A DNA stretch of 64,000 nt from positions 62,001-126,000 of the forward strand of contig CAJMOB010000004.1 in NCBI GenBank assembly GCA_905214925.1, given 5' to 3'. The translations under genes were made by a program, and so were the position numbers. The stretch is from Scybalomonas sp905214925 (GTDB lineage Bacteria > Bacillota > Clostridia > Lachnospirales > Lachnospiraceae). Below the pieces are notes generated by a model that saw nothing but the letters and a program-made list of their open reading frames with translations, was not told where the DNA came from and made no database searches. Positions 9,542-18,525 of the stretch are shown piece after piece; within the stretch, counting starts at the first letter, position 1, and each line of letters starts with the position of its first letter.

Positions 9542-10777
9542 TTAATTTGCTAAGATCGCTTGATCACAGTTTTTCATTTCTGTTGCAACATCTGCACCAT
9601 CCCAAATATTAGAACAAGCACTCTTCATTGGATCCCAGAAATTATCCACTTCTTTAATAGAAGGTGTTGGATATGCATATTGTAACTGTTCTTGGAATCC
9701 TTTGATATATTCGCTATCAACATCAATATCAACAGATGGAATTGCTCCTGTTAATTTAAAACGAAGTTGTTGCATTTCATCTGAAATTAAGAATTTTGCA
9801 AATGCCTGTGCTTCTGCTGGATGTTCTGTGTAAGCAGAAATTTGCATAGTACGAGCTCCTGAAAAAGAAGCCGCTGGTGTATCATCGCCTGGAAGTGATG
9901 GAAGTGTTGTTACTCCAAAGTTCATTCCTGCTGATTCACAAGAAGCCACGTTCCAAGGTCCTGTAATGTACATAGCTGCATTTCCCTCTGTAAACGCTGC
10001 TAAACAAACTGCATTGTCAGATAAATCAGCTGCTGGCACATCTAAATAATTTCTAAAAGATTGGAAATATTCCATTCCTGCTATCGCATCTTCTGTAGCC
10101 ATATATGTATTATTAGCATCTGTTCCTTCTGGTCCAAACAATTTATTTCCATTTTTTCCAGTAAAAATTGGAGAATAGTAAGCATCTGCTACATTCCAGA
10201 TAACTCCATATTTTCCTTTTGAATTAAATTCTTTACAAAATTGTTCCATTTCTTCCCATGTTTTTGGAACATCTTTTACTAAATCTTTATTATAAAAAAG
10301 CGCATATGTTTCATCGGATACTGGATATCCATAGATTTTTCCATCATAAGTAACCGCTGATTCACAAGAAGCTGCTACTTTTCCTTTTACATCATCTTCA
10401 TTATCAAGAGGTAATATATGTCCTCCTGCTACAAGGCCACCAATCGTATTACTTGGTGTTCCAAAGACATCTGCACCAACTCCACCAGGGCCATCAAGTG
10501 CAATCTGTGTATTCGCATCCCCAATTTCCACATTTTCATATTCAATTGTGATATTGGGATGAAGTTTTGTAAACGCTTCTCCTGCTTGTTTAATAAATTC
10601 TTCTGTTTCTCCTGAAGATTCCCATACTTTTAATGTAATCTCCTCTGTTGTGAGTCCATCTTCCCCCACTGCTCCTGTATCGCTATTTCCTGCACTGGAA
10701 CCATTTCCTCCACAACCTGCTAACATAGTCATTGCCATAGCTGCACACATGAATACACTTAATACTTTCTTTCTCAT
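9542..10777 (-). CDS. Extracellular sugar-binding lipoprotein (probable galacto-oligosaccharide binder)
   Basis: 411-aa solute-binding protein of the MalE/CUT1 type, anchored outside the membrane. Its signal peptide ends in lipobox LAGC (Cys21 is the lipidated residue) and is followed by a Gly/Ser-rich tether. The mature part has typical features of the fold, such as DVFGTPSNTIGGLVAGG, VTYDGKIYGYPVSDETYALF and AMYITGPWN. It starts behind AAGGAGG, 12 bp after the LacI-type regulator gene ends, so it is the first structural gene of the operon. It delivers substrate to the two downstream permeases. Confidence 0.92.
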   Translation of the reverse strand: MRKKVLSVFMCAAMAMTMLAGCGGNGSSAGNSDTGAVGEDGLTTEEITLKVWESSGETEEFIKQAGEAFTKLHPNITIEYENVEIGDANTQIALDGPGGVGADVFGTPSNTIGGLVAGGHILPLDNEDDVKGKVAASCESAVTYDGKIYGYPVSDETYALFYNKDLVKDVPKTWEEMEQFCKEFNSKGKYGVIWNVADAYYSPIFTGKNGNKLFGPEGTDANNTYMATEDAIAGMEYFQSFRNYLDVPAADLSDNAVCLAAFTEGNAAMYITGPWNVASCESAGMNFGVTTLPSLPGDDTPAASFSGARTMQISAYTEHPAEAQAFAKFLISDEMQQLRFKLTGAIPSVDIDVDSEYIKGFQEQLQYAYPTPSIKEVDNFWDPMKSACSNIWDGADVATEMKNCDQAILAN

Positions 10778-10789
10778 TATTTTTCCTCC

Positions 10790-11827
10790 TTATAATGATA
10801 AAAAGTTATTCTGTTTCGTTGATGGTCTTAATACAATATCGTATCCTAAATATACTTTTTGTTTGATCGTCTTTCCTGCAATCGAATCTAAAATCATTTT
10901 ACAAGCAACTCTACCAAGCTCCTTTTCATCGAATTGTAACGCAGTAATTGCGGGATTATGACATTGTAAAAACAAGTTGTCATAAAAGGAAGCTACTTTA
11001 ATATCCTTTGGAATAGAAAGATGTTCTTCATTTAATTTCATCAATACTTGATTGCAAATTTTGTCATCCATACATAAAATACAATCCGCTTGCTGTTTTA
11101 ATATCGTTTCTACTGCCTGTCCTACTAAAACTTTTGTATTACAATTCAGAAAAACAAGTTCATCTTTTATAGAACGTTGATGAAGTTCCATACCCGCTCG
11201 AAAACCTGCGAATCTCTTTTGGCTTACCATATGATCTAAATTTCCACCGATAAAAGCAATTCGACTTGCCCGATTTGTCAACAACAAAGAAGTCAATTCT
11301 CGACACGCTTCCACATGATGGTTATCTACTTGTAGAACATTTGGATTTTTATGGCTTCCAGCTACAATAAAAGGAACTCCTTGTTCTAGTAAATAATCAA
11401 CCGATGGATCTTCTACCAATGTTCTTGTTAGAATAACTCCATCCACTTTATGCTTTTCAATCATATTTTTAATCGTGGAAATATCCTTTGCGCTTGCAGT
11501 TGTAACAACCGCGTCGTATCCCATCCCAGTAGCCATTTCACAAATTCCCAACAGACAATTTTGGAAAAATGGAATTTCATTTAAATCTTGATCGTCAGGA
11601 AGAACAACTCCGATATTATATGTTTTTGAGTCAGCGAGCCCTTTTGCTAAACTATTTGGTCGATATCCACATTGTTCACAATATTCTAGGACTCTTTTCC
11701 TCGTTCCATCACTAATACGCCCCTTTCCAGAAATCGCTCTAGAAACTGTCGTCTTTGAACACCCCAATTCTCTTGCGATTTCATCAATTCCTATTTTCTT
11801 TTGTCCTTTCATCGGTTTCTTTTCCAT
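10790..11827 (-). CDS. LacI-family regulator of the galactan operon (probable GanR)
   Basis: 345-aa regulator with an N-terminal HTH (IDEIARELGCSKTTVSRAIS), the hinge-helix region YRPNSLAKGLADS, and a sugar-responsive periplasmic-binding-like core. It is the promoter-proximal gene of the operon and probably controls it along with itself. The start has an AAGGAGGTG site. Between the promoter and the start codon lies a palindromic TTGCGCAA operator, with related sites upstream. Its inducer is inferred to be a galacto-oligosaccharide from the downstream genes. Confidence 0.9.
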   Translation of the reverse strand: MEKKPMKGQKKIGIDEIARELGCSKTTVSRAISGKGRISDGTRKRVLEYCEQCGYRPNSLAKGLADSKTYNIGVVLPDDQDLNEIPFFQNCLLGICEMATGMGYDAVVTTASAKDISTIKNMIEKHKVDGVILTRTLVEDPSVDYLLEQGVPFIVAGSHKNPNVLQVDNHHVEACRELTSLLLTNRASRIAFIGGNLDHMVSQKRFAGFRAGMELHQRSIKDELVFLNCNTKVLVGQAVETILKQQADCILCMDDKICNQVLMKLNEEHLSIPKDIKVASFYDNLFLQCHNPAITALQFDEKELGRVACKMILDSIAGKTIKQKVYLGYDIVLRPSTKQNNFLSL

Positions 11828-11847
11828 TTGGACACCTCCTTGATGAT

Positions 11848-11986
11848 ATTGCGCAATCGGTTGTTCTATGTTTTTATTATATCATTCCATTATTTTTTAG
11901 TCAATTTGACAAAACAGCAAATATTATTGCGCTATTTTTATAACATTTTCCTGTAATATTATTTAATTTTGCGCAACAGAGCGCAA
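11848..11986. promoter_or_regulatory. Cluster of TTGCGC operator sites around the galactan-operon promoter
   Basis: A perfect 10-bp palindrome ATTGCGCAAT (11848-11857) lies just downstream of the transcription start. A near copy ATTGCGCTA (11926-11934) and the sites TTGCGCAA (11969-11976) and GCGCAA (11981-11986) lie upstream. The palindromic centre CG is typical of LacI-family operators. Several sites spanning about 135 bp suggest DNA looping by the LacI product encoded immediately downstream. Confidence 0.7.
11876..11904 (-). promoter_or_regulatory. Sigma-A promoter of the galactan operon
   Basis: Minus-strand TTGACT (11899-11904) and TATAAT (11876-11881) are separated by exactly 17 bp. 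The start should fall near 11869, upstream of the downstream operator and the AAGGAGGTG site. Confidence 0.85.
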
Positions 11987-12042
11987 CTTTTTGAATAAAA
12001 TGTGATTTTTTATATTGTAGGAATTGCAATTTCTTATAACAT

Positions 12043-12105
12043 AAAAAAAGAAGTCAACATCCTCTCGTTTATTTTTAGCATAAACTTTGGCTGTTAACTT
12101 CTTCT
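12043..12105 (-). terminator. Rho-independent terminator of the atp operon
   Basis: AAGAAGTTAACA pairs with TGTTGACTTCTT across a loop that itself holds a small GTTTAT/ATAAAC stem, followed by seven T on the minus strand. It lies 46 bp past the atpC stop. The sequence after the T-run (TTATGTTATAAGAAATTG) matches the one after the MATE-leader terminator. Confidence 0.85.
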
Positions 12106-12150
12106 ATTTATTTTATCTATTACTAATCTACTATAACTATTCCATTTTTC

Positions 12151-12567
12151 TTATAGATTCACAGAATGATCCTTTACCTTCAAACGTGTCATGGCTCTTG
12201 ATAAAGAAGCCTGTGTTCTATAATACTGATGTTGACTCATTTTCTGACGAAGTTGTTCTTCGGCAATTTCCTTTGCTTCCTGTGCACGTTTTGCATCAAT
12301 ATCTTCTGGACGTTCTGCTGTTAATACAAGAACTGTCACACGGTTATTGATCACCTGTGCAAAACCACCGCTAACAGCTGCAAGATGCCATTCATCACTG
12401 TCTTCGGCTTGATAACGAAGTTCTCCTGGTACAATTGCGATCATAGCATCTTCATGTCCTGCCATAATTGCAATCTCACCATCTGTCTGAGGAAGTACAA
12501 GGAATTTACCTCTACCTTCATAGAAAACTTTATCGGCTGCTACAATTTTCAAACCAAATCCATTCAT
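12151..12567 (-). CDS. atpC: F1 ATP synthase epsilon subunit
   Basis: 138-aa epsilon subunit of the F1 central stalk, regulating rotation and hydrolysis. It has the N-terminal beta-sandwich (LVLPQTDGEIAIMAGHEDAM, VSGGFAQVINNRVTVLVL) and a C-terminal helical hairpin (DIDAKRAQEAKEIAEEQL). It is the last gene of the ATP synthase operon, 78 bp after atpD, with a hairpin in the spacer and a terminator behind it. Length is normal for the family. Confidence 0.95.
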   Translation of the reverse strand: MNGFGLKIVAADKVFYEGRGKFLVLPQTDGEIAIMAGHEDAMIAIVPGELRYQAEDSDEWHLAAVSGGFAQVINNRVTVLVLTAERPEDIDAKRAQEAKEIAEEQLRQKMSQHQYYRTQASLSRAMTRLKVKDHSVNL

Positions 12568-12598
12568 ACCGACACTTCCCTTTCTAATCTACGCGAAA

Positions 12599-12629
12599 GC
12601 ATAGACAAAGGAACTTCTTTTGTCTATGC
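12599..12629 (-). other. Intercistronic hairpin between atpD and atpC
   Basis: An 11-bp perfect stem (GCATAGACAAA / TTTGTCTATGC) with a 9-nt loop in the 78-bp spacer. There is no U-run on the minus strand, so it is not a terminator. It may affect atpC translation or mRNA decay. Confidence 0.6.
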
Positions 12630-12645
12630 TCTCAATATATTTTTA

Positions 12646-14037
12646 TTAAGCTTGTAGTGTTTTTGCTTTTTCAACCACATCTTCTAATGTTCCAACATTA
12701 AAGAAAGCGGCTTCTGGATACTGATCCATTTCTCCATCCACAATTGCTTTGAAACCACGGATTGTTTCTTTTAATGGTACATATTTACCTGGAACACCTG
12801 TAAAGTTTTCTGCAACGTGGAAAGGCTGAGATAAGAATCTTTGAATCTTTCTCGCACGATATACAATGAGCTGATCCTCTTCTGAAAGTTCTTCCATACC
12901 GAGGATTGCAATGATATCTTGTAATTCTTTATATTTTTGAAGAGTTTCTTGCACTCTTCTGGCTGTTTCATAATGTTCTTCTCCAACAACATCGATTTCA
13001 AGAATACGAGAAGAAGATTCCAATGGATCAACCGCTGGATAAATACCTTGTTCTACGATCTTTCTTGATAATACAGTTGTAGCATCAAGATGGGCAAATG
13101 TAGTCGCTGGAGCTGGGTCTGTTAAGTCATCGGCAGGCACATAAACAGCCTGTACAGATGTAACAGAACCATTTCTTGTAGAAGCGATACGTTCTTGAAG
13201 TTCACCAACTTCTGTTGCAAGTGTTGGCTGATAACCTACGGCTGATGGCATACGCCCAAGAAGAGCGGATACTTCAGAACCAGCCTGAACGTAACGGAAA
13301 ATGTTATCAATAAATAATAACACGTTTTGATGTTCTACATCACGGAAATATTCAGCCATTGTAAGACCTGTTTGCGCAACACGCATACGAGATCCAGGTG
13401 GTTCATTCATCTGACCAAAGACTAAGGCAGTTTTATTTAAAACTCCTGATTCTTTCATTTCTGTCCAAAGGTCATTTCCTTCACGAGAACGTTCTCCAAC
13501 TCCTGTGAAGATAGAATATCCACCATGTTCTGTGGCAATATTTCGAATTAACTCCTGAATTAATACGGTTTTACCTACACCAGCACCACCGAATAAACCG
13601 ATTTTACCACCTTTTGCATATGGTGCTAAAAGGTCGATAACTTTAATTCCTGTTTCTAATACTTCTACAACAGGGCTCTGATCTTCAAAGCTAGGTGGAT
13701 CACGATGGATTACCCAATGTTCTTCCCCATCTAACTGTTCTCCACCATCAATCGTATCACCAAGAACATTGAAAAGACGTCCTAATGTCTTTTCACCAAC
13801 TGGAACTTTAATTCCAGCTCCTGTTGCAGTAACTTCCATATCTCTATGAAGTCCTTCACTGGCAGCTAACATAATACATCTTACTACGTTATTACCAAGA
13901 TGTTGTGCAACTTCCATTACACATTTCTTATCGCCATTTTGAACTTCTAGAGCATCTTTAATACATGGAAGTTCTTGATTTGTAAATTCTACGTCAACGA
14001 CAGGTCCCATAACCTGTACGATTTTCCCTTTATTCAT
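12646..14037 (-). CDS. atpD: F1 ATP synthase beta subunit
   Basis: 463-aa catalytic subunit. The P-loop GGAGVGKTVL, the GERSREG segment, the Walker B LLFIDNIFR and the ATP-synthase signature PAVDPLESSS are all intact. It forms the alpha3-beta3 head with AtpA. The start is at MNKGKIVQVMGPVVDVEF behind an AGAGAGGAAG site. Hairpins on both sides (14082-14109 and 12599-12629) could set its stoichiometry. Confidence 0.97.
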   Translation of the reverse strand: MNKGKIVQVMGPVVDVEFTNQELPCIKDALEVQNGDKKCVMEVAQHLGNNVVRCIMLAASEGLHRDMEVTATGAGIKVPVGEKTLGRLFNVLGDTIDGGEQLDGEEHWVIHRDPPSFEDQSPVVEVLETGIKVIDLLAPYAKGGKIGLFGGAGVGKTVLIQELIRNIATEHGGYSIFTGVGERSREGNDLWTEMKESGVLNKTALVFGQMNEPPGSRMRVAQTGLTMAEYFRDVEHQNVLLFIDNIFRYVQAGSEVSALLGRMPSAVGYQPTLATEVGELQERIASTRNGSVTSVQAVYVPADDLTDPAPATTFAHLDATTVLSRKIVEQGIYPAVDPLESSSRILEIDVVGEEHYETARRVQETLQKYKELQDIIAILGMEELSEEDQLIVYRARKIQRFLSQPFHVAENFTGVPGKYVPLKETIRGFKAIVDGEMDQYPEAAFFNVGTLEDVVEKAKTLQA

Positions 14038-14081
14038 AACGAAACTTCCTCTCTTGATTTCTTTTTCTCTTATTTCACTTC

Positions 14082-14109
14082 ATAAGAAACGCAATCTTGC
14101 GTTTCTTAT
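14082..14109 (-). other. Perfect hairpin in the atpG-atpD spacer
   Basis: ATAAGAAACGCAA and TTGCGTTTCTTAT form a 13-bp perfect stem almost touching the atpG stop codon. No U-run follows. It resembles a processing or stabilising element between gamma and beta cistrons. Its arms recall the GAGAAAC core of the dispersed repeats, but the match is short. Confidence 0.6.
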
Positions 14110-14111
14110 TG

Positions 14112-15038
14112 TTAAGAGCCTTGTTTCCGTTTTTGTGCTTTTGCACCACCAATTACTTCCGTAATCTCCTGTGTAATCGCTGCCTGTCTTGCTCGGTTAT
14201 ACATAATAGAAAGGGTATTTAACATATCCTTTGCACTCTTTGTAGAAGCCTCCATTGCCATCATACGAGAGTTATGTTCACTACAGTAAGATTCTACAAG
14301 GCATCCATAAATAGTACCAGCTAAATATTGTGGTACAACAGCCTCTATTACAGCTTCTGGTGATGGAGACATGGAAATAACCTCTTGGTGTACGTCCAAA
14401 AGCTCTTTTGCTAACTCTTTATTAGAAAGTTCGATATATCCTTTATGAAATCCTGCTTTCTTTAGGGGGAGAAGCTGCCAACTTTTTGCTTCCATTGAAA
14501 CAGCAGATTCCATAACAGTATAAATAATATGCACTTCATCCAACTCACCTGATGTATAAAGCTCTAACATTTTTTGTGTGATAGAACGTGCACGGTGAAT
14601 GGTTGGGTGTTGCACTGTATGACGAACACTTGTATCTACATGAACTTTTTTCTTAGCAAAATAATGACGTCCAAGCTCTCCTAAAACAAACAATGTTACA
14701 TCTGCTTCTCTTTCTAATACTTCTTCTGCAAGTTTGATTACATTGTGGTTATAGGAACCTGCCATTCCTTTATCGCCTGTGATTACAATATATCCAACTT
14801 TTTTATCTTTTTCTGCCTTTGCAACTTCTGGTTCGAAAAATATATGTTCTACCTCAGGTGCATGGCGCAAAACACGTGAAATGGCATCTTGCATTGCATA
14901 GAAATAAGGTTCTGTATCTTTCAATACTTTTTGTGCCTTCTTCATTTTAGAAGAAGAAATCATATACATTGCATTTGTAATTTTCATGGTATCCTGGATA
15001 CTTCTTCTACGATCCTGGATTTCTTTCATATTTGCCAT
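14112..15038 (-). CDS. atpG: F1 ATP synthase gamma subunit
   Basis: 308-aa rotor shaft linking the c-ring to the F1 head. The N-terminal helix (MKEIQDRRRSIQDTMKITNAMYMISSSKMKKA) and the C-terminal helix (NSRMMAMEASTKSAKDMLNTL, RQAAITQEITEVIGGA) form the coiled coil and carry the family signature. Position between atpA and atpD is the standard order. Confidence 0.96.
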   Translation of the reverse strand: MANMKEIQDRRRSIQDTMKITNAMYMISSSKMKKAQKVLKDTEPYFYAMQDAISRVLRHAPEVEHIFFEPEVAKAEKDKKVGYIVITGDKGMAGSYNHNVIKLAEEVLEREADVTLFVLGELGRHYFAKKKVHVDTSVRHTVQHPTIHRARSITQKMLELYTSGELDEVHIIYTVMESAVSMEAKSWQLLPLKKAGFHKGYIELSNKELAKELLDVHQEVISMSPSPEAVIEAVVPQYLAGTIYGCLVESYCSEHNSRMMAMEASTKSAKDMLNTLSIMYNRARQAAITQEITEVIGGAKAQKRKQGS

Positions 15039-15050
15039 AGTTACACCTGC

Positions 15051-16562
15051 TTATCTTATCTTTTCTTTATACTCTTTTGCAGCTGCTATGATTTTATTAA
15101 TCATCTCATCTGTGAGATTCTTTGTTTCCTCAATTTCTTTTCCAACTTCTGGATGTTCTTTATCCATATATGCTAACAATCCCATTTGACATTCTTTTAC
15201 ATCGTTGACATCAATGAAGATTTTATGTGTAGCTGCACAAAGGGTAATGACTTGTTCATGAAGACTTAATGGACGGCCAAGTGGCTGTTTTAATAATTCC
15301 ATTAAGCTATGTCCATATTGAAGTTGTTCTTTTGTAGTCGCATCGAGATCAGAGCTAAACTGTGTAAACACTTCCATTTCACGGAACTGCGCTAAGTCGA
15401 TACGGATACTTCCTGCCGCTTTCTTCATGGCTTTTGTCTGAGCTGCACCACCTACACGAGATACAGAAAGACCAACGTTAACCGCTGGACGCATACCTGA
15501 GAAGAAAAGGTCTGTCTCAAGGAAAATCTGACCATCCGTAATAGAAATTACGTTTGTAGGAATGTATGCAGATACGTCACCTGCCTGTGTTTCGATAATT
15601 GGAAGCGCTGTGATAGAACCACCACCTGCTTCTTCACTTAAACGGCTAGAACGTTCTAATAATCTTGAATGTAAATAGAATACATCACCTGGATATGCTT
15701 CACGTCCTGGTGAACGCTCTAATAATAAGGATAATGCACGATAAGCAACCGCATGTTTTGATAAATCATCGTATACGATTAATACGTCTTTTCCTTGATA
15801 CATAAAATATTCAGCAAGAGCTGTTCCTGAATATGGAACAATGTATTGTAACGCTGCACAATCACTTGCTGTTGAACTTACGATAATGGAATAATCCATT
15901 GCATCATGTTTTTTTAATGTTGATACTAATTTTGCAACTGTAGATGCTTTTTGTCCAATTGCTACATAGATACAAATAACATCTTTTCCTTTTTGATTTA
16001 AAATAGTTTCAATTGCAATAGAAGTCTTACCTGTTTGACGGTCACCGATAATTAACTCACGCTGTCCACGTCCAATTGGGAACATAGAGTCAATTGCTAA
16101 GATACCTGTTTCCATTGGAACACTTACTGATTTACGTTCTACAATACCAGGAGCTTCCTGTTCAATTGGACGGAAATCATCTGCTTTGATTTCTCCCTTT
16201 CCATCGATTGGGTTTCCTAAGGCATCAATAATTCTTCCAACAAAAGCATCACCAACTGGTACACCTGCTTTTTTACCTGTTCTTACAACTTTCGTACCTT
16301 CTTTGATTTCGGTATCTTTACCAAAGATAATACATCCAATTTCATTTCTCTTAATATCTTGAACCATACCTTTTAGACCGTTTTCAAATGTTACGATCTC
16401 TCCGTACATGGCATGATCAATTCCATAAATAGTTGCGATTCCGTCACCAACCCAGATAACTTCACCAACTTCACGACCTTCACACACTTGGTCATAATTC
16501 TCTATTTCTTCACGGAGAATAGAAATAATTTCTTCTGAACTGATTGCACTCACGATTTTCAC
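15051..16562 (-). CDS. atpA: F1 ATP synthase alpha subunit
   Basis: 503-aa non-catalytic nucleotide-binding subunit. It contains the P-loop GDRQTGKTSI, the LIVYDDLSKHA segment and the C-terminal signature PAVNVGLSVSRVGGAAQ. It overlaps the atpH stop by 4 bp (ATGA type), which implies coupling of delta and alpha translation. Length and motifs are canonical. Confidence 0.97.
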   Translation of the reverse strand: MKIVSAISSEEIISILREEIENYDQVCEGREVGEVIWVGDGIATIYGIDHAMYGEIVTFENGLKGMVQDIKRNEIGCIIFGKDTEIKEGTKVVRTGKKAGVPVGDAFVGRIIDALGNPIDGKGEIKADDFRPIEQEAPGIVERKSVSVPMETGILAIDSMFPIGRGQRELIIGDRQTGKTSIAIETILNQKGKDVICIYVAIGQKASTVAKLVSTLKKHDAMDYSIIVSSTASDCAALQYIVPYSGTALAEYFMYQGKDVLIVYDDLSKHAVAYRALSLLLERSPGREAYPGDVFYLHSRLLERSSRLSEEAGGGSITALPIIETQAGDVSAYIPTNVISITDGQIFLETDLFFSGMRPAVNVGLSVSRVGGAAQTKAMKKAAGSIRIDLAQFREMEVFTQFSSDLDATTKEQLQYGHSLMELLKQPLGRPLSLHEQVITLCAATHKIFIDVNDVKECQMGLLAYMDKEHPEVGKEIEETKNLTDEMINKIIAAAKEYKEKIR

Positions 16563-17071
16563 CTCCTGATTAACTGCTGACGAAGAGTATGAATACGTCC
16601 CATCAGACTGTAATCGTATTCGATATTGCCGATTTTTAGTAAAAATCCTCCAAGAAGATTTTTATCTTCTTTTAACTGAAGTTCTACTCCACGGCATCCA
16701 TATTCTTTTTTAACAAATGTTACAAATCCTTGTTTCTGCTCCTCACTTGGTACAGTTACGTAGAAAAGTTCAGCACGAATAATACCTTCTTGCTGTCTCT
16801 TATAGTCATAATAAGCTTTGAAAATATTTTCTATCCCTTTCATACGATTTGAGTCGCTAACCTTTTTTAGAAATGAATGCATTTCCTGTGGAAACACTCG
16901 CTCAATAATATTCCACTTCTTCTCATTTTCAACTGTTGGATTTGCTAAAATCTCTTTCAGCATTGGAACGTTTTTAAAACATTCCTCTGCTGTTTTGATT
17001 TTATCTTCTTCAATAGGAAGTTCATAGAGAACTACCGCATAATTAAGCTCTGTTTGTGTCACTTTGCTCAC
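16559..17071 (-). CDS. atpH: ATP synthase delta subunit (peripheral stalk)
   Basis: 170-aa delta/OSCP subunit joining the b stalk to the F1 head. The N-terminal helical domain begins TELNYAVVLYELPI, and the C-terminal part has the family pattern ending LLGGFLLKIGNIEYDYSLMGRIHTL. The first 29 bp overlap the end of atpF in another frame, and the last 4 bp overlap atpA, so this segment is tightly coupled. The next in-frame Met lies far inside the conserved region, so the overlapping start is favoured. Confidence 0.92.
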   Translation of the reverse strand: MSKVTQTELNYAVVLYELPIEEDKIKTAEECFKNVPMLKEILANPTVENEKKWNIIERVFPQEMHSFLKKVSDSNRMKGIENIFKAYYDYKRQQEGIIRAELFYVTVPSEEQKQGFVTFVKKEYGCRGVELQLKEDKNLLGGFLLKIGNIEYDYSLMGRIHTLRQQLIRR

Positions 17072-17543
17072 CTGTTTCTTTCAGGAATCGGTTATAAAGG
17101 TTTTCATTTTCCTTTTCATTTAGCTGTTCACTAAGAACTTTTTGCACAGCCGTAAGAGCGAGCCCAGCAACCTGATCCTGCATTTTTTTCGTTTCACGCT
17201 TGCGTTCCTGTTCAATAGACGCTTCTGCGTCTTTTCTCATTCGAATAACTTCCTGATTCGCCTCTGAAAGAATTGCATCTGCTTCTTCTCTTGCATCTTG
17301 TTTTGCTTTTGCAATAATCTCCATAGATTCATTACGAGCATCTGCAAGAGCCTGTTCATATTTCTGTTTATGTTGTTCTGCCTCTTTTTCTACAGCATTT
17401 GCATGATTAATTTTTCCTTGAATCATTTCTTCACGCTGTTTCATAATATTTTGAATTGGCTGAAACAGAAAATGTCTCAGTAATAAGTAAAAGACGATCA
17501 GGTTGACAATTGTCCAAATAAGACCTGAGTTAATCTCTAACAT
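17043..17543 (-). CDS. atpF: ATP synthase b subunit (F0 stalk)
   Basis: 166-aa b subunit with one N-terminal membrane segment (IWTIVNLIVFYLLLRHFLF), then a long charged helix rich in Ala, Glu, Lys and Gln (about 35-130) that forms the peripheral-stalk coiled coil. It lies 39 bp after atpE and overlaps atpH by 29 bp. Confidence 0.95.
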   Translation of the reverse strand: MLEINSGLIWTIVNLIVFYLLLRHFLFQPIQNIMKQREEMIQGKINHANAVEKEAEQHKQKYEQALADARNESMEIIAKAKQDAREEADAILSEANQEVIRMRKDAEASIEQERKRETKKMQDQVAGLALTAVQKVLSEQLNEKENENLYNRFLKETGEQSDTNRA

Positions 17544-17582
17544 CTTTTACACCTGCCTTTTTTTATTTTACCTATTTACTGA

Positions 17583-17804
17583 TTATAATACGAAGATTAC
17601 TAATAATGCGATAACGAAACCATATACAGCTGTCGCTTCGGCTAACGCTGCACCTACTAATAAAGATTTATTGATTTTACCTTCTGCTTCTGGTTGTCTA
17701 GCAATAGCTTCTACTGCTTTTCCTGTTGCGATACCAATACCGATACCTGCTCCAATACCTGCTAATGCTGCGATACCTGCTCCGATTGCTACTAATGTTG
17801 CCAT
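17583..17804 (-). CDS. atpE: ATP synthase c subunit (F0 rotor ring)
   Basis: 73-aa hairpin of two membrane helices with the polar loop ARQPEAEGK. The ion-binding carboxylate is Glu56 in ALAEATAVYGF. Compared with Na+-specific c subunits, the Gln of helix 1 is Ile23 and the Ser after the Glu is Ala57, while Thr58 and Tyr61 remain. The set favours proton rather than sodium coupling (inference from known binding-site patterns). The start has a GGAGAG site. Confidence 0.96.
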   Translation of the reverse strand: MATLVAIGAGIAALAGIGAGIGIGIATGKAVEAIARQPEAEGKINKSLLVGAALAEATAVYGFVIALLVIFVL

Positions 17805-17866
17805 AATTAATTCTCTCCTTTTTCTTTTCCTAAATTTTTTGTTCTATTCAAATTCATGTTAATAAA

Positions 17867-18517
17867 CTATTCAATCTGTTCTTTAATGAACAACGCTGTT
17901 AAAAGCGTAAAGATGTATGCCTGAAGCAATCCATCAAAAATATCAAAATAAAAACTAAATGGAATTGGTATAATTGCAGGAATAACTGCTTTTAACATTT
18001 CCATAATAACAAATGCCCCTAAAACGTTACCGAATAGACGCATACAAAGGGAGACTGGTTTAATAAAAATCTCCATAATATTAATCGGGAGAATAATCAA
18101 TGATGGTGAGGCAAAGCTCTTTAACCATCCTTTCAATCCCTTTTGATGAATTCCTGAATATTCTATGAGGACGATACTCATAATCGCCATCGCTGCTGTG
18201 ACATTCAGATCCTTCGTTGGTGGCTTAAAGCCAAATAATCCAATAATATTTGAAAATCCAATGTAAATAATAACTGTCATCAGATACTGCACATATTGCT
18301 TTCCTTCTTCACCAAGAGTATCAGCAAAGATATTATGCAAAGCACCAATGGCTGATTCCAATGCCAATTGCTTCTTGCCCGGATTTTCCACTTTTAAATT
18401 TCTTACTAGAATGATAGATAATAGCACAACGGCCGCCATAATAATCCATGTTACAACAACTGCCTCCGATATTTGAAAGCCAGCAATTGAAACTTTTCGG
18501 CATTCTATCTGTTCCAT
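17867..18517 (-). CDS. atpB: ATP synthase a subunit (F0)
   Basis: 216-aa membrane subunit forming the ion half-channels. The essential Arg lies in SLCMRLFGNVLGAF, and five membrane segments are predicted. The start is the difficult point. The open frame extends to a GTG at 18632-18634, but the promoter -10 is at 18638-18643, so that GTG would sit at the transcript's 5' end. ATG 18515-18517 is chosen because MEQIECRKVSIAGFQISE matches where family members begin. It has no own Shine-Dalgarno, but it lies 8 bp after the stop of a short ORF that does, so translation is probably coupled. ATG 18599-18601 is the alternative. No atpI precedes it. Confidence 0.85.
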   Translation of the reverse strand: MEQIECRKVSIAGFQISEAVVVTWIIMAAVVLLSIILVRNLKVENPGKKQLALESAIGALHNIFADTLGEEGKQYVQYLMTVIIYIGFSNIIGLFGFKPPTKDLNVTAAMAIMSIVLIEYSGIHQKGLKGWLKSFASPSLIILPINIMEIFIKPVSLCMRLFGNVLGAFVIMEMLKAVIPAIIPIPFSFYFDIFDGLLQAYIFTLLTALFIKEQIE

Positions 18518-18525
18518 TAAGTCCG

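Noticed and set aside
17503..17862. 119-codon plus-strand frame over atpE
   Set aside because: Antisense shadow of the Ala/Gly-rich c-subunit gene.
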